In this document: piece by piece, positions 23,490 through 35,410 of the stretch
Numbering within the stretch: the stretch's first letter is position 1
Layout: every line of letters begins with the position of its first letter
Source of the DNA: Diphasiastrum complanatum
Taxonomy: Eukaryota > Streptophyta > Lycopodiopsida > Lycopodiales > Lycopodiaceae
Direction of reading: 5' to 3'
Length of the DNA stretch: 64,000 bases
Assembly: GCA_029204225.1 (NCBI GenBank)
Contig: CM055092.1
Coordinates: forward strand, 73,820,857 to 73,884,856
The notes under the pieces: generated by a model
What the model saw: the letters and a program-made list of their open reading frames with translations, nothing else
Database searches by the model: none
What the model was told of the DNA's origin: nothing
Program-made: the position numbers and the translations under genes

Positions 23490-24235
23490 GTTGCATTCGA
23501 TGATTTGTATCCGACAGTTTTTTCATGGTGGATTGCATTTGACAAAATTCCATCCGGACGAGTCATTTCCATCCGACAAGTCATTTTCATCCGACGAGTA
23601 ATTTGCATCCGACATTCACATCTGCTAAATTGCATCCAACAAGATTCCATCCGATGTAATTGCATCTGATGCCTGAGCTAATATTTTTCATATAAATACG
23701 TTGGCCGCCCACTTCATTTTTATTGCACACAATTTTCGGATGAGTTCATGACCGTTGGGAAAATTTCTGGCGATCTTTCTGTCCTCTGATCCGATTCAGC
23801 CGATTTCTCTTGCAAATTGACCGCTATCCATTCTCCTATCATTTGATCCAACCTCCATCGTTTCAACACAAGTATTCATCCGCATAGTCAAAAACCTTAC
23901 CAAATCTCAACCTTAATGTTTCATTTTTTTAACACTTCCATCTTTGTGATTTTACCACTTCCACACCAGTCCGACCGGTGTTACTACATTTTTACATTTT
24001 TTTCATTCGATAGAGATTTTTACTATCTCATTCAACACTGCATCTACTTGCATCTGACAGTTTGCACTATCATCTGCATTCGCCATTTGCATTCGACACT
24101 CTCCTTGCATTACATCCGACAAGTCATCCTAGAGTTGCATCCACCACTTTTCATCTGCCACTTTGCATCCGCCACTTTGCATCCGACAGTTTCCATCCAA
24201 TAGAATTGCATCCGCAACTGTAGCTACCAGATTCC
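23490..24235. repeat. Array of CATCCGAC-type short repeats
   Basis: Two clusters (23490-23680 and 24040-24235) consist of 15-22 base monomers built on 'catccgac' followed by 'aagtcattt' or 'agtttg'. There are roughly twenty occurrences, allowing one mismatch. The unit looks like part of a retroelement LTR or leader. No coding role was seen. Confidence 0.7.
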
Positions 24236-24285
24236 ATCCCACACCCACTCCAGAGAACACCAAAAAATCAAAAAACTTTTGAAAA

Positions 24286-24843
24286 ATGGTCGAATCGGTT
24301 TCAAACCACAATGAAGGGCTACTAGAAATGCCTCAGTCATTGAAACTCGTTCTGTGTGAAGATGACACAATGATCCAATATTACAGACAAGCCGAGAACC
24401 TTTTCAGGTAGTTGAAATTTAATATTACCAAATGGAAAGGGCATCAAAGCCTCTAACTGATGTACCAGGCTTATGAAAATTTCGACGAGAAATAACTCAC
24501 CTCTTATATGGATCTACAAAACTTTCAACTGTACGTCTATTTGGCTGGCAGCAACCTTACAACCTTTGGCTTTCCAAGTGGCCATAAGGAGAAGCCAGTG
24601 AAGTTGACAAATATGCTACAGCAGCCATACGCCAAGTTCCTTGACACCTCAATCGACAAGTAGAAGAATAAGGATGGCATCCTCCTTGAAGCCATTAAAT
24701 GCAAGGAATTGGGAGCTTCATGTGCATACCTCACCAAGTACACCTACACACGAAAGGCACATTTGATGAGGATCCCTCTCCAAATTTTTGCCATGCTGGG
24801 AGAATCCTATCGATCATGGGCAAATTCTACTTTCAACTTTTGA
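24286..24843 (+). pseudogene. Unidentified ORF broken by stops
   Basis: ATG at 24286 (MVESVSNHNEGLLEMPQSLK) starts a reading frame that continues in coherent protein-like sequence. Segments include LYVYLAGSNLTTFGFPSGHK and LTNMLQQPYAKFLDTSIDK, and stops occur at about 24408, 24463, 24499 and 24661. It may be the gag-like ORF of the element whose leader is the short-repeat array to the left. No family was recognised. Confidence 0.35.
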
Positions 24844-25700
24844 TCAATAATGACACCAACGGAAAGTAGATTTTGCTTCAAACTTGGTACGTAAAGTACC
24901 TCATTGACTGTTTTGCTTTTGCCATCAGGTAGTTGGATGGAAACAATGCGTATCCCCTTGATCTTACACATGTCATCATTTTCTTGTGAAACAGACATTC
25001 CATTATCCAACTCTTTCTAGCTATTGAACCAATCTTTGTTACTTGTATTTCCCATTGTTGCTTCTCTTGCATCAAGATTCATGTGAGCTCGTCAAAAGTT
25101 GGTAGTCTTTCTCTTGACGTTATCCCGCTCAAGAACAGTTAATAGGTATTTGCAATGTCGCATAATGGTGTGCACCAACTCGGCATCACATATGTGCTCG
25201 CCTATGGAATGCAGTTTGTCCCTTATTGCCTTGATTCTAGTCATATAAGTTTGAATGTGTTCCCCTTGTTCCATACGGGGACTATTCAATTTTGACTTCA
25301 AAAACATAATTCTTGATGGATTTAAAGTCTCGAATTGCTTTTTTAGCACATCACATGCTTGTCTTGGTGTCACGACATTATTGATGTGGGTAATAATGTT
25401 GCTTCGCTTCGCTCGCTGACGCCTTTACACAAAATTTCTTACAGAAGGTTCGAAAAAAGGCCCAAAAGGTTGATGAAGGTCAATGCCCTTCTTATCCTCA
25501 TGTCAAACACTTTGATGTCCGCTTCATTTGGCGGTCTTCTCTCATCACTTGTGACAACATCCCACAGCTCCTCTATCGTAATGTTTTTCATTTTGAACTT
25601 CCACAATTCATACTTAAAAATTCCACCCAATTTGCTATTTTCACTCAAAATGGAATTTCCCATGTTTGTCATCTCCAAAATGCCTAAAACTACAACCGTA
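24840..25700 (-). pseudogene. Copia gag-protease fragment (another family)
   Basis: Right to left on the minus strand there is a gag start (YELWKFKMKNITIEELWDVV, about 25600), the central gag domain (LKSKLNSPRMEQGEHIQTYM, about 25270) and a protease/linker segment (VNEVLYVPSLKQNLLSVGVI, about 24900). Several frameshifts separate them. The zinc knuckle and catalytic DSGA motif are not visible. Confidence 0.75.
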
Positions 25701-25709
25701 GGCTAAAAG

Positions 25710-26970
25710 AGGTATTTTGAGTCTAATGGCGATGTCAAAGTCTTTTTTTAATGACTTGCACCTTTTTGCTTACGAGGCCACCTGCCACTTTATCGCCAAA
25801 TTAGAAGCCAGGACAATTTTTGTTTCCAAAATGTCTTTAGACACGCACGCTCCTACCTCAGCGCTCCCAAAAGGGGTGAAATCACTTTTGGCATCCACTA
25901 AGTGCTTTCTCTGTGGAAATCACTATGTTTTGGCATACCATACTTGCAGTTACAATGTGGGTGCCCTTCGTTTGGAGTCTGTAGCCTTTTGTTTGGCTCA
26001 AAACGGACTTAAAACAAGTAAAATGGGCCCTTATGAGTATTTGAACTATTTCTTCTTGGTGAAGAAACTTCACTCTTCGTAAATTTCACAGCCTTGGGTA
26101 CTTTTCAAGGTGAAAATTTTTAATGAAGTTGAAGTAAACTTTGCTCTTCATATGACATTGGACCCTTTCACCTTGATAATGGCCGTTGATTTAAAAGTAC
26201 TCCATCTTGGCCATCAGTCTACCACTCAATCTTATCCATTGATTGAAATGGGGCACAATCAAACGTATGGTACGGAGACATCGTGCCCAAGTTGTTTCTT
26301 TGAGAAACAATGCACCTTTTTACACTATAGATCTACCTCTCCTCCGCGCGTGCGACCTACTCATCTTTCTCTGCTATTTGCTATGGCGGAAATCGTGCCC
26401 TCTCTCCCAATTTGGACTCAATCTGGCTTGTTATTCAACTTTTTTGATGCAATCAGACCCCTAGGCTAAGAGCGTCCTATCCATTGTGAGCTTGTAGAGC
26501 CTTCATTTGTTGGAAAACATGGAGAATTGCTGAAATAAGCCCAACTTAGAAAAGTGGCTCTTTTAGCGTTTTACCGCAAATTTGCTAGGTTCTTTGACAA
26601 CAAGCAAATCCCTCATTGAAGGCTCATAGTTTCTCCATGGCCACTAATGACATAGAATAGCTACCTTCTTGTCTTTATGGCGTCCAAAACGATAGATTGT
26701 GAAAATAATGCCAATTCTATTAAAAATACCCTAACCCCCCTCTGGTTTATTCAACAAGCTAACTACAAAATTCTCGGTTTTTAACCATTTTTGACCCCGT
26801 ATGATGCTATGCACAGGTTGAAGGTCCTTGTATTGAGCTTGCCAAGGTATGCTCGAAATAATGCACCTATGCTTCTCTTTTTGCTTTCTGACCGCCATAA
26901 ACTCTGAACTCTAGGAAAACCGTTTGTATGAAGCTCTCTTCACGGCTACATTGTACTATGCACACTCCTG
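25710..26970. other. Leader of minus-strand copia element; no gene
   Basis: This 1.3-kb stretch between the gag start and the primer site has several open frames but no recognisable domain or consistent start. It is best read as untranslated leader or decayed sequence. Confidence 0.45.
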
Positions 26971-26975
26971 TACAG

Positions 26976-27430
26976 CTCTGATACCAAGTTAAATTTCGTT
27001 TGAAACAAGATCACAAATCATGCAACACAATAACATACATACAAAGCACTCTCCACCATAAGCTCTCATAGAAACTGTATTTTCAAAAAACCAAGTACAC
27101 TATACATATAGCTTTCTTTATGGCAACCCATGCATGGCCTGGGTTGCCGTTGATGGGACGCGTGTTCCGTCGACTTGCCTCGTGGCAAGGCCAACTGGTC
27201 CTAATTCACTGATCGGAATCACAGTACAGTAACATAGTAGTTCTGCTTTTATTCTAATTGGTTCAGCTATTTTGCCAGCTCTATTGCTTCCTCTTTTGTG
27301 TTTTTTTGTGAAAAGGGGAAAAGAGTCTTCTTGTAAAGAAAAATGCACTACTCCTACAAAGTTGGAGGGACTGTGTATATACTATAAAATTATCAAGCAC
27401 CAATCCCTCCTGTTCAAAATTTTACATTCT
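26976..27430 (-). repeat. Copia primer-binding site and probable LTR
   Basis: 'gctctgataccaa' at about 26978-26990 is a reversed initiator-Met primer site. The sequence to its right should be the 5' LTR of the minus-strand element; its outer end near 27430 is a guess. Confidence 0.5.
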
Positions 27431-27439
27431 TAAATGGCT

Positions 27440-28020
27440 TCGATCAACCTTGAAAAGCTTTTTTGATTAATTGTTGCATAGGCAGCTCTTCCATTGTTCC
27501 AACTTTGGTCTCAAGTTCGAGCCTTCCCTTGGAAACCAAGAAGCATTGTTCCAACTTTATTTAAACGTGCTCCTTAACCTTTTGATCTTTTTCTTTTTGC
27601 GGGTTCTTGAAAAGCATCTTTATAAGTTCTTCTCATCCTTCTCAAATATTTTGGTTGGATGTCGTAAGAGCTCAATATTGTCACCTCAAAAGGAATGGCA
27701 ATTGAGGCCTACACTTGTAAAGAAAAACAATTGTTTAGAATATTTTTTATTGTAACACATTAATGTTTTGTTGTGAATGGCTGCAAGTTAGTTTATTTCC
27801 TGCAAATTGAGCCTCTAATAAGAGACAAAGCTTGGAGCCAATATAATACTTGTATACATTACATTTTCTTCCAAGCTTTTACAATTCATAATTGATTAAC
27901 AAATGGGCCTTTTTATGATTTGCAGTGCATTGGTTTATTATGTAATTTATTATTGCTTCCAAGACAATTGTGCTGTGTAATTTGTATAATGTATAGTTTG
28001 GGTTATCACACACACACACA
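27440..28020. other. No gene recognised
   Basis: AT-rich sequence. A short repeat of 'ttgttccaactt' occurs at about 27495-27560 and a small (CA)n run at 28010-28020. Confidence 0.5.
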
Positions 28021-28029
28021 CTCTAGGTA

Positions 28030-29920
28030 GTGCGGTCGAGGTTAATTCTATACTTGCAAATGGGCCTTATCTCTTCGGGGGGAATCCGGTATACATAACC
28101 CGCTACATTGACTCCTCCTCTATTGATGACACCTCACAGTTGGAAGTCCCTATCTAGGTGGAGCTCCCTTTTTTCCCTTCTAAGTTTCTGCCTGCTTTGG
28201 ACCTGGTGTTGGAGAGCATAGGAAAGGTGCTTCTCTTGCAGCCCTAGAAAGCCCACAACCCTTCTCCTCATGTCTGCGCTTGTATCCTTTGGAAGTTGTC
28301 TCAACCTCTAGTGGAGCAGGTTCACTTCCTTTGTGCTGGCCGATCCTTCGTGCAACCTGTCGTCTTTAAAGGGCTCCGGATTCTTGTTACAGATGTCGGC
28401 GTCTTGGTCATGCGGTGGCAAACTGCCCCCTTGTTGCTCGGCGCTTGCCTCCGCAACGTACACCTGCTAACTCCTTCCCAGGGGCTATGGTTAATAAGAC
28501 GCCTAGGCCGACTTTCAAGGCTGCTCAGGTGGTGTCTTCTCTGCCTCCTTTGTTGCCTACACCTTCGGAGGCACCTGCAATGGTCAGGCCGCCCTCTCGG
28601 CCCTCCGCCGTTTCCTCTGGGCAGGGAAGCATCCTCTTCTTCCCTGGTCGGTGTGTACGACACCTACCAAGATGGAGGCCTTGGTATTCCTGACCTTGCT
28701 GTGAAAAACCGTTTTCTGGTTCTCCGTCGTCTTTCGTCCCTCGCTCTCCCCTCTCAACACTGGCATGCTCTTCTCCTTTCCTTTATGGCTTCTTCGGCGG
28801 CGGTGTCTGCCTTGCTTCGACCTCCTCCCAGTCTTGCTGGCATTCTGGCTTTCGATTGTTCCTTTAAGTTTAAAGGTCCTTTTGTCTTGACCAACCTGGC
28901 GCACCTTTTGCTTCACCTTCGCTCCTTCCTCTCCTGGCGAGATGACTCCACTCTCCCTTCGTCGGAATCTATCTGGACTTCTTCTCTTTTTTTGTCTAAT
29001 GCTCAGCCCCTTTTTTGCTCTCATCCTCGTCTTTGCCTTTCTCTAGCCACCAAAGGCTTGTTGTCTCTTGCTCAGTTGGTCCACGTCCCTCCTTGTCAAG
29101 TACTCCCTTCCTCCATTCTCTCCTTGTCGAAAAGCAGGTTGATTTCCTTGGCCACTTCTTGTGCCATTTCGATTCATATTTCCCCAGTCTCACCCTTCAA
29201 TCTTTCGGGATGGAACCCCACCCTGTCCTCTTCCCTCTTTGTTTATTCCTCCCTGCATCATCGCCAGTTTCCCTCCTTTTCCCAGATTACCTAAACCGCC
29301 TCTGGTCGGCCTTTGATTCTTCTCCTGATTGGTGTTGCTGTCTCAAAACTACCCACTCCTTGCCTGTAGGAAAGCTACGCTACCTTGTCTATCACATCTT
29401 GACCAAGTCCTTACCTTTGCTTTCCAAATGGCCCTTCCTTGATGATCGCCTTTGCCCGCTCTGTCAGCTGGCTGAAGAAACGGTGGAGCACTTGTTCCTT
29501 CACTGTCATCACCATCTTTGGCTGGAGCTGAGTCACATTTTCTCGCGATGGGGTCTCACTTTCTCTCTGGACACTGGCACCATCCTACTGGGGGATTCCC
29601 TCCTGACAGATTCTTCTTACTTTCTAGCATGTGTGCCGGCTAGCGGTCTTGTGGAAGAGTTGGACGGCCAAGAATCAGCAGGTTTTTGAGGGGGACCTCC
29701 CCTACGGCTTGTATTCGGCTGGTTATGTTCTTTCTTAATACTACTTAAAGTTGTTTTCAGTTTGCTACCCTGCGTGGTATGCTAGTTTGGCTGCCCTTTG
29801 GGCTTTGAACATTCCTGTTGGACACAGTGAGTTTTCGGCCATGGATGCCGCCTTTTGTACTTGTATATTTGTGAATATATGATAGTGCAATTAAGCTTAT
29901 TAAAAAGAAAAAAGGGCGAA
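28030..29920 (+). mobile_element. LINE (L1-like) with internal deletion
   Basis: The first part (about 28030-28580) is an ORF1 product. It has a DUF4283-like segment (VELPFFPSKFLPALDLVLES, HVCACILWKLSQPLVEQVHF) and a CCHC knuckle (CYRCRRLGHAVANC, about 28393-28434). Around 28580 it passes abruptly into the C-terminal part of ORF2 (LSALRRFLWAG, GGLGIPDLAVKNRF). The reverse-transcriptase zinc-binding domain follows at about 29330-29560 (FLDDRLCPLCQLAEETVEHL). The endonuclease and the RT catalytic core are therefore missing. A frameshift lies near 29290. The 3' end reaches an A-rich tail near 29905-29917. The block is notably GC-richer than its surroundings. Confidence 0.85.
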
Positions 29921-29929
29921 CTTATGAAT

Positions 29930-30380
29930 ATCAAATCATTAATTGTTCGAATGATGAAATGATCATCAGCTTTTGAGTTACACATCTATCATGCATCTCC
30001 TAAATCAACAAAACAAAATGTAATAAAACTTAAGCATACGATGCTTGCCAAGGTACCTTGCATGTGGCATCTTGCAGTGTTGCAAATCCCTTTGCCATTA
30101 TGGAGCACTCGATGTAATTTGAAAAGTTCTTAATTTATGTCGAAAAGAGTAGGCGCCCTCCTCGATTAAGCGTAGGATCGTGAAAACTTTTGATCGATCA
30201 TTGATTTTTCACTCATCTAAGATGATATAAATATTATACATAACAAGTCGAGAAAGAAAAGGCAGGCCGAATATTGATATATAGATACATGTTACCGAAA
30301 GAAATTAGGATATTGCAAATATCAGCAGATGATCATTGAATGAAAGCTTACAGCAGTTGGAATTTAAATTTCTTTTTCCA
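29930..30380. other. Intergenic, 3' flank of psbP
   Basis: No gene or repeat was identified. It should contain the psbP 3' UTR and polyadenylation signals (minus strand), which I could not place with confidence. Confidence 0.5.
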
Positions 30381-30390
30381 GAGCTTTATA

Positions 30391-32053
30391 TTAGGCAACG
30401 CTGAATGATTCTGCAACTCCCTTCACAAATTTGTCAGCGCCTTTGAACCATCTCTTGTCACCGGCTTGTGCCTTGAGCAGATACAGATTTCCATCTGCCA
30501 CTGTTCCTACTATAAGCTGATGAGTGCCACCTTCATCACCATCAGCTGTGCGAGTCAGAATATCCAGATTGTAGTATTTCTTTCCATCGATCTCTTTCTC
30601 AGCAGCCTTTAGAAGAGCCGCAGCTGCAACTGCATTAGGACTGAAGCCGCCCTGTCAATGCATGAAATAATGCTATCAATCTTCGGGGAAAATTACTCAT
30701 TCATATTTCTCTCCAACAGATTGAATTAAATTGCAACCTCGATACAAAACATTATTTCTACCTCGGAGACAGTGTTGCCAGCATATGCTTGTTTTCCCAG
30801 AAGGTATGAAACCTGCAGAGGAGACAAAAGCCAAATGAATACCAGTGCCAGGAAAACAAATTTAAATATATTTCGATTAACGTAGTAGTCACGAAAAAGC
30901 TTCAAGAAATGAATGGCTTGCAGCTTAAATTCCAATAAACTGCACTCACAGATTCCAAAAATTTCTGTGGAGATCCGAATTCTGTGATTGATGCCTTTTC
31001 TGTAGGAGTAACCATCACAGAGAGATTAGATTTTGCGTCAAAATTGTCCTCGTATCGTAGAACTGTTCCTGGAAACTCACTCTCCTTGCTAGGATTCCAC
31101 TTTGACGGGACGTTAAGCTTAAATCCGGATCCGGCGTAAGGGGTGAAGCCGGATTGCTGCTTGGGAGATCCAAATACGTTGGCTACATCCAAAAAAATGA
31201 TATCACGTTATGTTACGAGTCCACCGGAAAGATCCAGAAGATAGCTGCGATGATCTTTACAATACATCAAAGATGTAGCTTTGCTAATAACTTTAACGGT
31301 TTGCAGCGAGAGCAAGTGAAAATCAAGTCATGGATTCTGGGCCCCTTTTCAAGATGGACTGGACAATGAGACGGCATTATGACTTCATGCCTGATTCTTG
31401 ATAGAAAAATCAGAATGCATGCCCGCTGGTAGCTCTAAACTATGGAATAAATGTAAATAAAAATGAAACTATGAATCCTTCTTATTGCTAAAGGAAAATT
31501 CTATAACGGGACGGCATTATTTCATTATTTCATAGATAAATCACAATGCATGCCCGCTAATAACTCAAAACTCTTTGCAGTGAGAGTAATTAATGAGAAT
31601 GAATTTTTGCTAATATCTAAGGCAAACGCAATGACAGGACCACCGCATTATTGCATCACGCTTGATAAATCTTGACATAAAAATCACAATGCATGTCCTT
31701 AAACGCTTCCACAAACTAAATTTATCCAGCCTACCAGCCTCTCCATAAGCGGCAACCGCAGGAGCAACCCGACCAAAGCTGGCCGCCACAGAACCGGCAA
31801 GGAGCGCCAAGGCCAACCTTCTTGGCAACGAAGGGACAACATTCAAAGTCGAACCTGTTGCTGCTTGCTCCACCACTTCCGCTTTGCAGCAACCCCCAAA
31901 TGCGCCCCGAGGCGCGGCTGCCAGCACAGGCAGCAGCTGCTTCACAGAAAGCGAGGATCCATGGACGGAGCTGTGGGACGATCCAAGAGCTGAGGCAGCA
32001 GCAGCTACGCCTTGCACCACAAGGGAGGCGGAGGAGAGAGTTGTGGCAGCCAT
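30391..32053 (-). CDS. psbP: PsbP, photosystem II oxygen-evolving enhancer protein 2 (23 kDa), four exons
   Basis: PsbP is the lumenal extrinsic subunit that helps retain calcium and chloride at the photosystem II manganese cluster. The exons are 32053-31735, 31182-30950, 30812-30762 and 30651-30391 (stop TAA 30391-30393). Each junction has GT/AG ends, and the phases give an open 287-residue precursor. Residues 1 to about 98 form a bipartite transit peptide. A Ser/Ala-rich stromal part is followed by a twin-arginine lumenal signal ([19 protein letters not shown]) ending in an AVA/AY cleavage context. The mature protein starts near [13 protein letters not shown] and contains [29 protein letters not shown] and [12 protein letters not shown], all typical of PsbP. 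The short 17-residue exon 3 (YLLGKQAY) is read in frame. The gene looks intact. The 5' flank is GA/CT-rich; no TATA box was assigned firmly. Confidence 0.97.
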
Positions 32054-32389
32054 AGCTGGCTGAATTGCTGCAAAATTGAAACAACGAGCAGAACAGTTGC
32101 GAGAACAGTTGCGAGATCGAGATCGAGAGAGAAAAGGAGAACGAAACAAAAAAAGAATAGAGAGATAAGGGTGGAAGGGAAAATGGGCGGCTCCCAGTGT
32201 AGAAGGGACATGATTGGTTCATATTTTACAAGCTCTATTTTATGTGAAGAGGGGAGAGAGGGGAGGGGGCTTCCATCTTGCATGGATTTCCCATCCCATT
32301 TTTGGCCCCATCTAGATCACATCCACTCGTTTTTTTTATTATTTAAAAATTACTTTTTTATTCCCAAAACCCTGCCTATCCTATGATTG

Positions 32390-33040
32390 ACATGTGTTAT
32401 CCCATAAGTTTTCTAGAGTGCTTACAAATGCTACTTATATATTGAGACTAAACTACCTATCTTAAAATGTGTGTGAGTGTGTTGTGGGTTTTTGGAGCTC
32501 GACAAAAACATTTTGGGGCTTGTATTATTTTGGGCGTCCCACGCGTGCTCGCGGGCCCACATGCTCGTGCCTACGTGCTCCAAACTGGAAAATTAAAAAA
32601 TAACCTGGGCCCACCAAAAATTATAGATTTTTGATGGGTGGGCATTTGATGCCCCTGCTCATGCCACATGGCGCAGTGACAATGAGTTGGGGCCAACAGG
32701 CAGGGCAGTGCCTTGTTGTCCCAAGGCATTCCACACAAAAAGGGCGTTTGTCCCACGGTGGTAGCCCTAAAGAGTAGGCCTTTCCTTGGGGTGGAACTAC
32801 CCGAGGAGGCATTCTTCCTCAACATAATTTTTTTGTTTGTTTTTTTCACATGCACCTTGAGGGTGGAAGATACATGCAAAAACAGGGAAAAAAATTCACT
32901 TTCCGACTGCAACCGATTTTTTTTCAAAAAAATTACACGCACTTTCCGATTGCAACCATTTTCTTTCTCCCATTGATGATGTTGTGGGAGACCACCATTG
33001 GGACCAAAAACATTTTCATGCCAAGCAGACAACCTTGTTG
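32390..33040. other. psbP upstream flank and non-coding repeat
   Basis: No gene is supported. The part 32720-32990 contains hairpin-forming words ('catgcacctt...gatacatgc') that recall the repeat at 11063-11146. Confidence 0.45.
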
Positions 33041-33220
33041 GTGGATTATAGGAATACATTCTAGCTTAATGTAACTATGAGTAAATTTGCACGTGGTCAA
33101 GTCTTATAAAGGGATATTATGCGATAATGTCATTCTCACCTTGCCACACATGGCGAGTTGGTGTATCATGCTTCCGACACGTGGCGAGTTGGTGTATCAT
33201 GCTTGAGTTTGGCTCACCTG
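33040..33220. repeat. Dispersed repeat, copy 1
   Basis: This matches 35275-35405: 'gattataggaatacattctagcttaatg', 'gtggtcaagtcttataaagggatattatg' and 'acacatggcgagttggtgtatcat' occur in the same order. The last word is duplicated in tandem here. Confidence 0.8.
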
Positions 33221-33375
33221 CCCTAGATTTGAGACTTTGTGACTACCCTGGGTTGATAACACCAAAAAGCACAATGTCATTTCCATGTGGATATGTGAAA
33301 AATTTTGGATGATAATGCCCTACTAAATTGAACATGAAAATTATAAACAAGACTTGCCCGGTCCTTGTTCTTACC
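33221..33375. repeat. Left arm of a 155-bp inverted repeat
   Basis: It starts CCCTAGATTTGAGAC and is the reverse complement, at about 94 percent identity by eye, of 40870-41024. Its inner end is cut by the insertion of the copia LTR starting at 33376. Confidence 0.9.
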
Positions 33376-34331
33376 TGTTGGATTTATTTCCTCTCTCTCC
33401 TAAATTCCATGTTAATCTAGTTCCATTCATATTGCTGCAGATTTACATGCATTGTCGCACAATTTGCAGAAATACACTATTATCGAAGACAAGCAAGAGA
33501 GTGGCAATCCGACTTGTCAGAGGTGGCCGACTTATCAGGGAGTCCGACTCATCAACTCAACCAACTATCGTCAAAGATCGTCAAACAACTATCCCAACTC
33601 CATTGACTATCGGTAGCGACACACTCGACTCCGAATAGTCAAAGTCTTCTCACGGCCACTTCCTCTACTGTGCAACTACTTGGACAATGACACCAGCAGC
33701 CACGATCTATTCCAAACGGCACAATGGCTCCATGTCATCTTCTTGTACATACATCTGCACAAATGTAAATTGTATATAGTTGATCATTGTAATCAATAAA
33801 TAATGCTAATGCCAATTACAATCAGGCAAGATAGGTTGATTTTATATACGCTCGAGTGCTCATAGACGCCAAGACGACAATTTATCAGAGACAAACATAG
33901 TAGATGCTTTCAAGCATTAATTCTTTTCTTTTAGACTGATTGTCAGAATAAGCTCATAGCCATTGCAGATCGTAGTTAGCTTTGTAAGCACGTGGTTTCA
34001 TCCGCTATTGATTTGTGCTCAGCAACATCATCTGACTTGTATTTCTATACATTCAATCTGAATAAGTTACTGTCTAGTTTTGCGTTTAGATTCAATTAGT
34101 GTTGCATGCTTTCCGCTTTCTATCTGACTCTCTAATTGCTTTGTCTGACTGTCTGCTCTTCCGCTTCCGCATAAACATAATTAAGCTCTATTTTGTATTT
34201 GCCTCCTATTGTAGTAGTGCACGCACCGAGAGAATTAGTCAACCACTGTTTTCGTGCATTAATAGGATCGTTCCGATCCGATTGTTTGACCTATCAATCC
34301 ATCCATTCCAGATTCTTACCATTCAGCAACA
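33376..34331 (+). repeat. Copia 5' LTR
   Basis: It starts TGTTGGATTTATTTCC, like the LTR at 58005 (TGTTGGATTATTCTCC), and ends ...CAGCAACA directly before a primer-binding site. Length is 956 bases. It lies inside the inverted repeat that starts at 33221. Confidence 0.85.
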
Positions 34332-34345
34332 TGGTATCAGAGCTA
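34332..34345 (+). other. Copia primer-binding site
   Basis: TGGTATCAGAGCT immediately follows the LTR and is complementary to the 3' part of initiator-Met tRNA. Confidence 0.85.
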
Positions 34346-34487
34346 TTATTAATATAGCTTGATAAGCTTCCCACAGAACTTGTTTCTATCATCCGATAGA
34401 ACAATTGTTTTCTTGTTATGTAAATTGCATTAGATTTTCACTCTTAAGTCATTGATAGTTGTCGCTATCACTTAGACTAACTTCCAC

Positions 34488-34957
34488 ATGGATTTCCAAG
34501 GGAAAGCCAGTCTCATCATGGACAAGCTTGATGATTCAAGTACCATCTGTGAAAATTTAAGATGAAGATTGTGCTAATGGTTAAGGAGTTATATGATGTT
34601 GTCACAGGTGCAAAGGCAAGACCCGAAGCAAATGACCCTGCAATCTCCCGATGGAAGCTGAAGGATGGCAAAGCTTTTGTTTTGATCATCCTCAACATCT
34701 CAAACACACAAATCGGCCATGTGTCTGAAGCTCAAACCTCGAAAGAAGTCTAGGACATCTTGATCACCTTGTACGAAGTGCACAACGTAGCTTCCAACTA
34801 CATCTCAAGAGCAAATTCTTCTTCCTGAAGATGACAAATGGTGATTCCCTACAGAATCACATCAACCAGTTCAAGAACTCACTACAACAAATTGCCGCTG
34901 TCGGATCTGTCATAGACAATCAAGATGCAATAAGAACACTGCTTTCAAGGATTTAGT
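34488..34957 (+). pseudogene. Copia gag fragment
   Basis: ATG 34488 begins MDFQGKASLIMDKLDD. The homologous frame continues, after a frameshift near 34550, with KELYDVVTGAKARPEAND and DGKAFVLIILNISNTQIGH, then several stops. The element ends abruptly near 34957 with no pol or 3' LTR. Confidence 0.85.
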
Positions 34958-35204
34958 ATTGTGTAAAACCCCCTAGAGAGAATTCTCGGTCGTAAGCGTC
35001 CCTATTGCTCCTCAATGATGATAAACCCAAAACCCACACTCGGGAGGGCAGCTTTAACTTGAGTGGATCATCACCCGAGAGTGTAGAATTTCCTAGAGGT
35101 AAATTTTCAAAGTAGTGGGGCTTTACGTAGAGGGTAAAGTCATGTTTGGATTTTTGTTTTTTGATTTGGTTCATGATTAATTATAGGAGTACATTATGGA
35201 TCTT

Positions 35205-35405
35205 GATTTTCAGTGAGGGCTTAAACTTGGGACCAAAGAACTTTGGATGCCAAGCTAACCAACTGAGCCAACCTTGTTAGATTATAGGAATACATTCTAG
35301 CTTAATGTCAAGGTGAGGAAATTTGCATGTGGTCAAGTCTTATAAAGGGATATTATGCCATAATGTCATTCCCATCTTCCCACACATGGCGAGTTGGTGT
35401 ATCAT
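35205..35405 (-). repeat. tRNA-derived SINE-like head joined to dispersed repeat, copy 2
   Basis: On the minus strand, 'ggttggctcagttggttagc' (about 35256-35275) has the form of a tRNA A box. A B-box-like 'ggtcccaagtttaagccc' lies about 30 bases downstream. The 35275-35405 part matches 33040-33217. A related A-box head is at 48146-48190. Confidence 0.55.
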
Positions 35406-35410
35406 TCTTT

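Noticed and set aside
23490-24235. CRISPR-like array
   Set aside because: The repeats are short and variable without uniform spacers, and this is plant nuclear DNA.
25717-26469. Plus-strand open frames of 119-121 residues
   Set aside because: They lie in the leader of a minus-strand copia element and show no recognisable domain.
28584-29193. Minus-strand open frames opposite the LINE
   Set aside because: They are antisense to recognisable LINE coding sequence, with no domain of their own.
32012-32386. Plus-strand open frame over the psbP start
   Set aside because: It is antisense to psbP exon 1 and its 5' leader; basic repeats come from GA-rich leader sequence.
35256-35275. Possible genuine tRNA gene
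   Set aside because: The A box is good but there is no foldable cloverleaf or acceptor stem; the sequence recurs as a repeat, so it is SINE-like.
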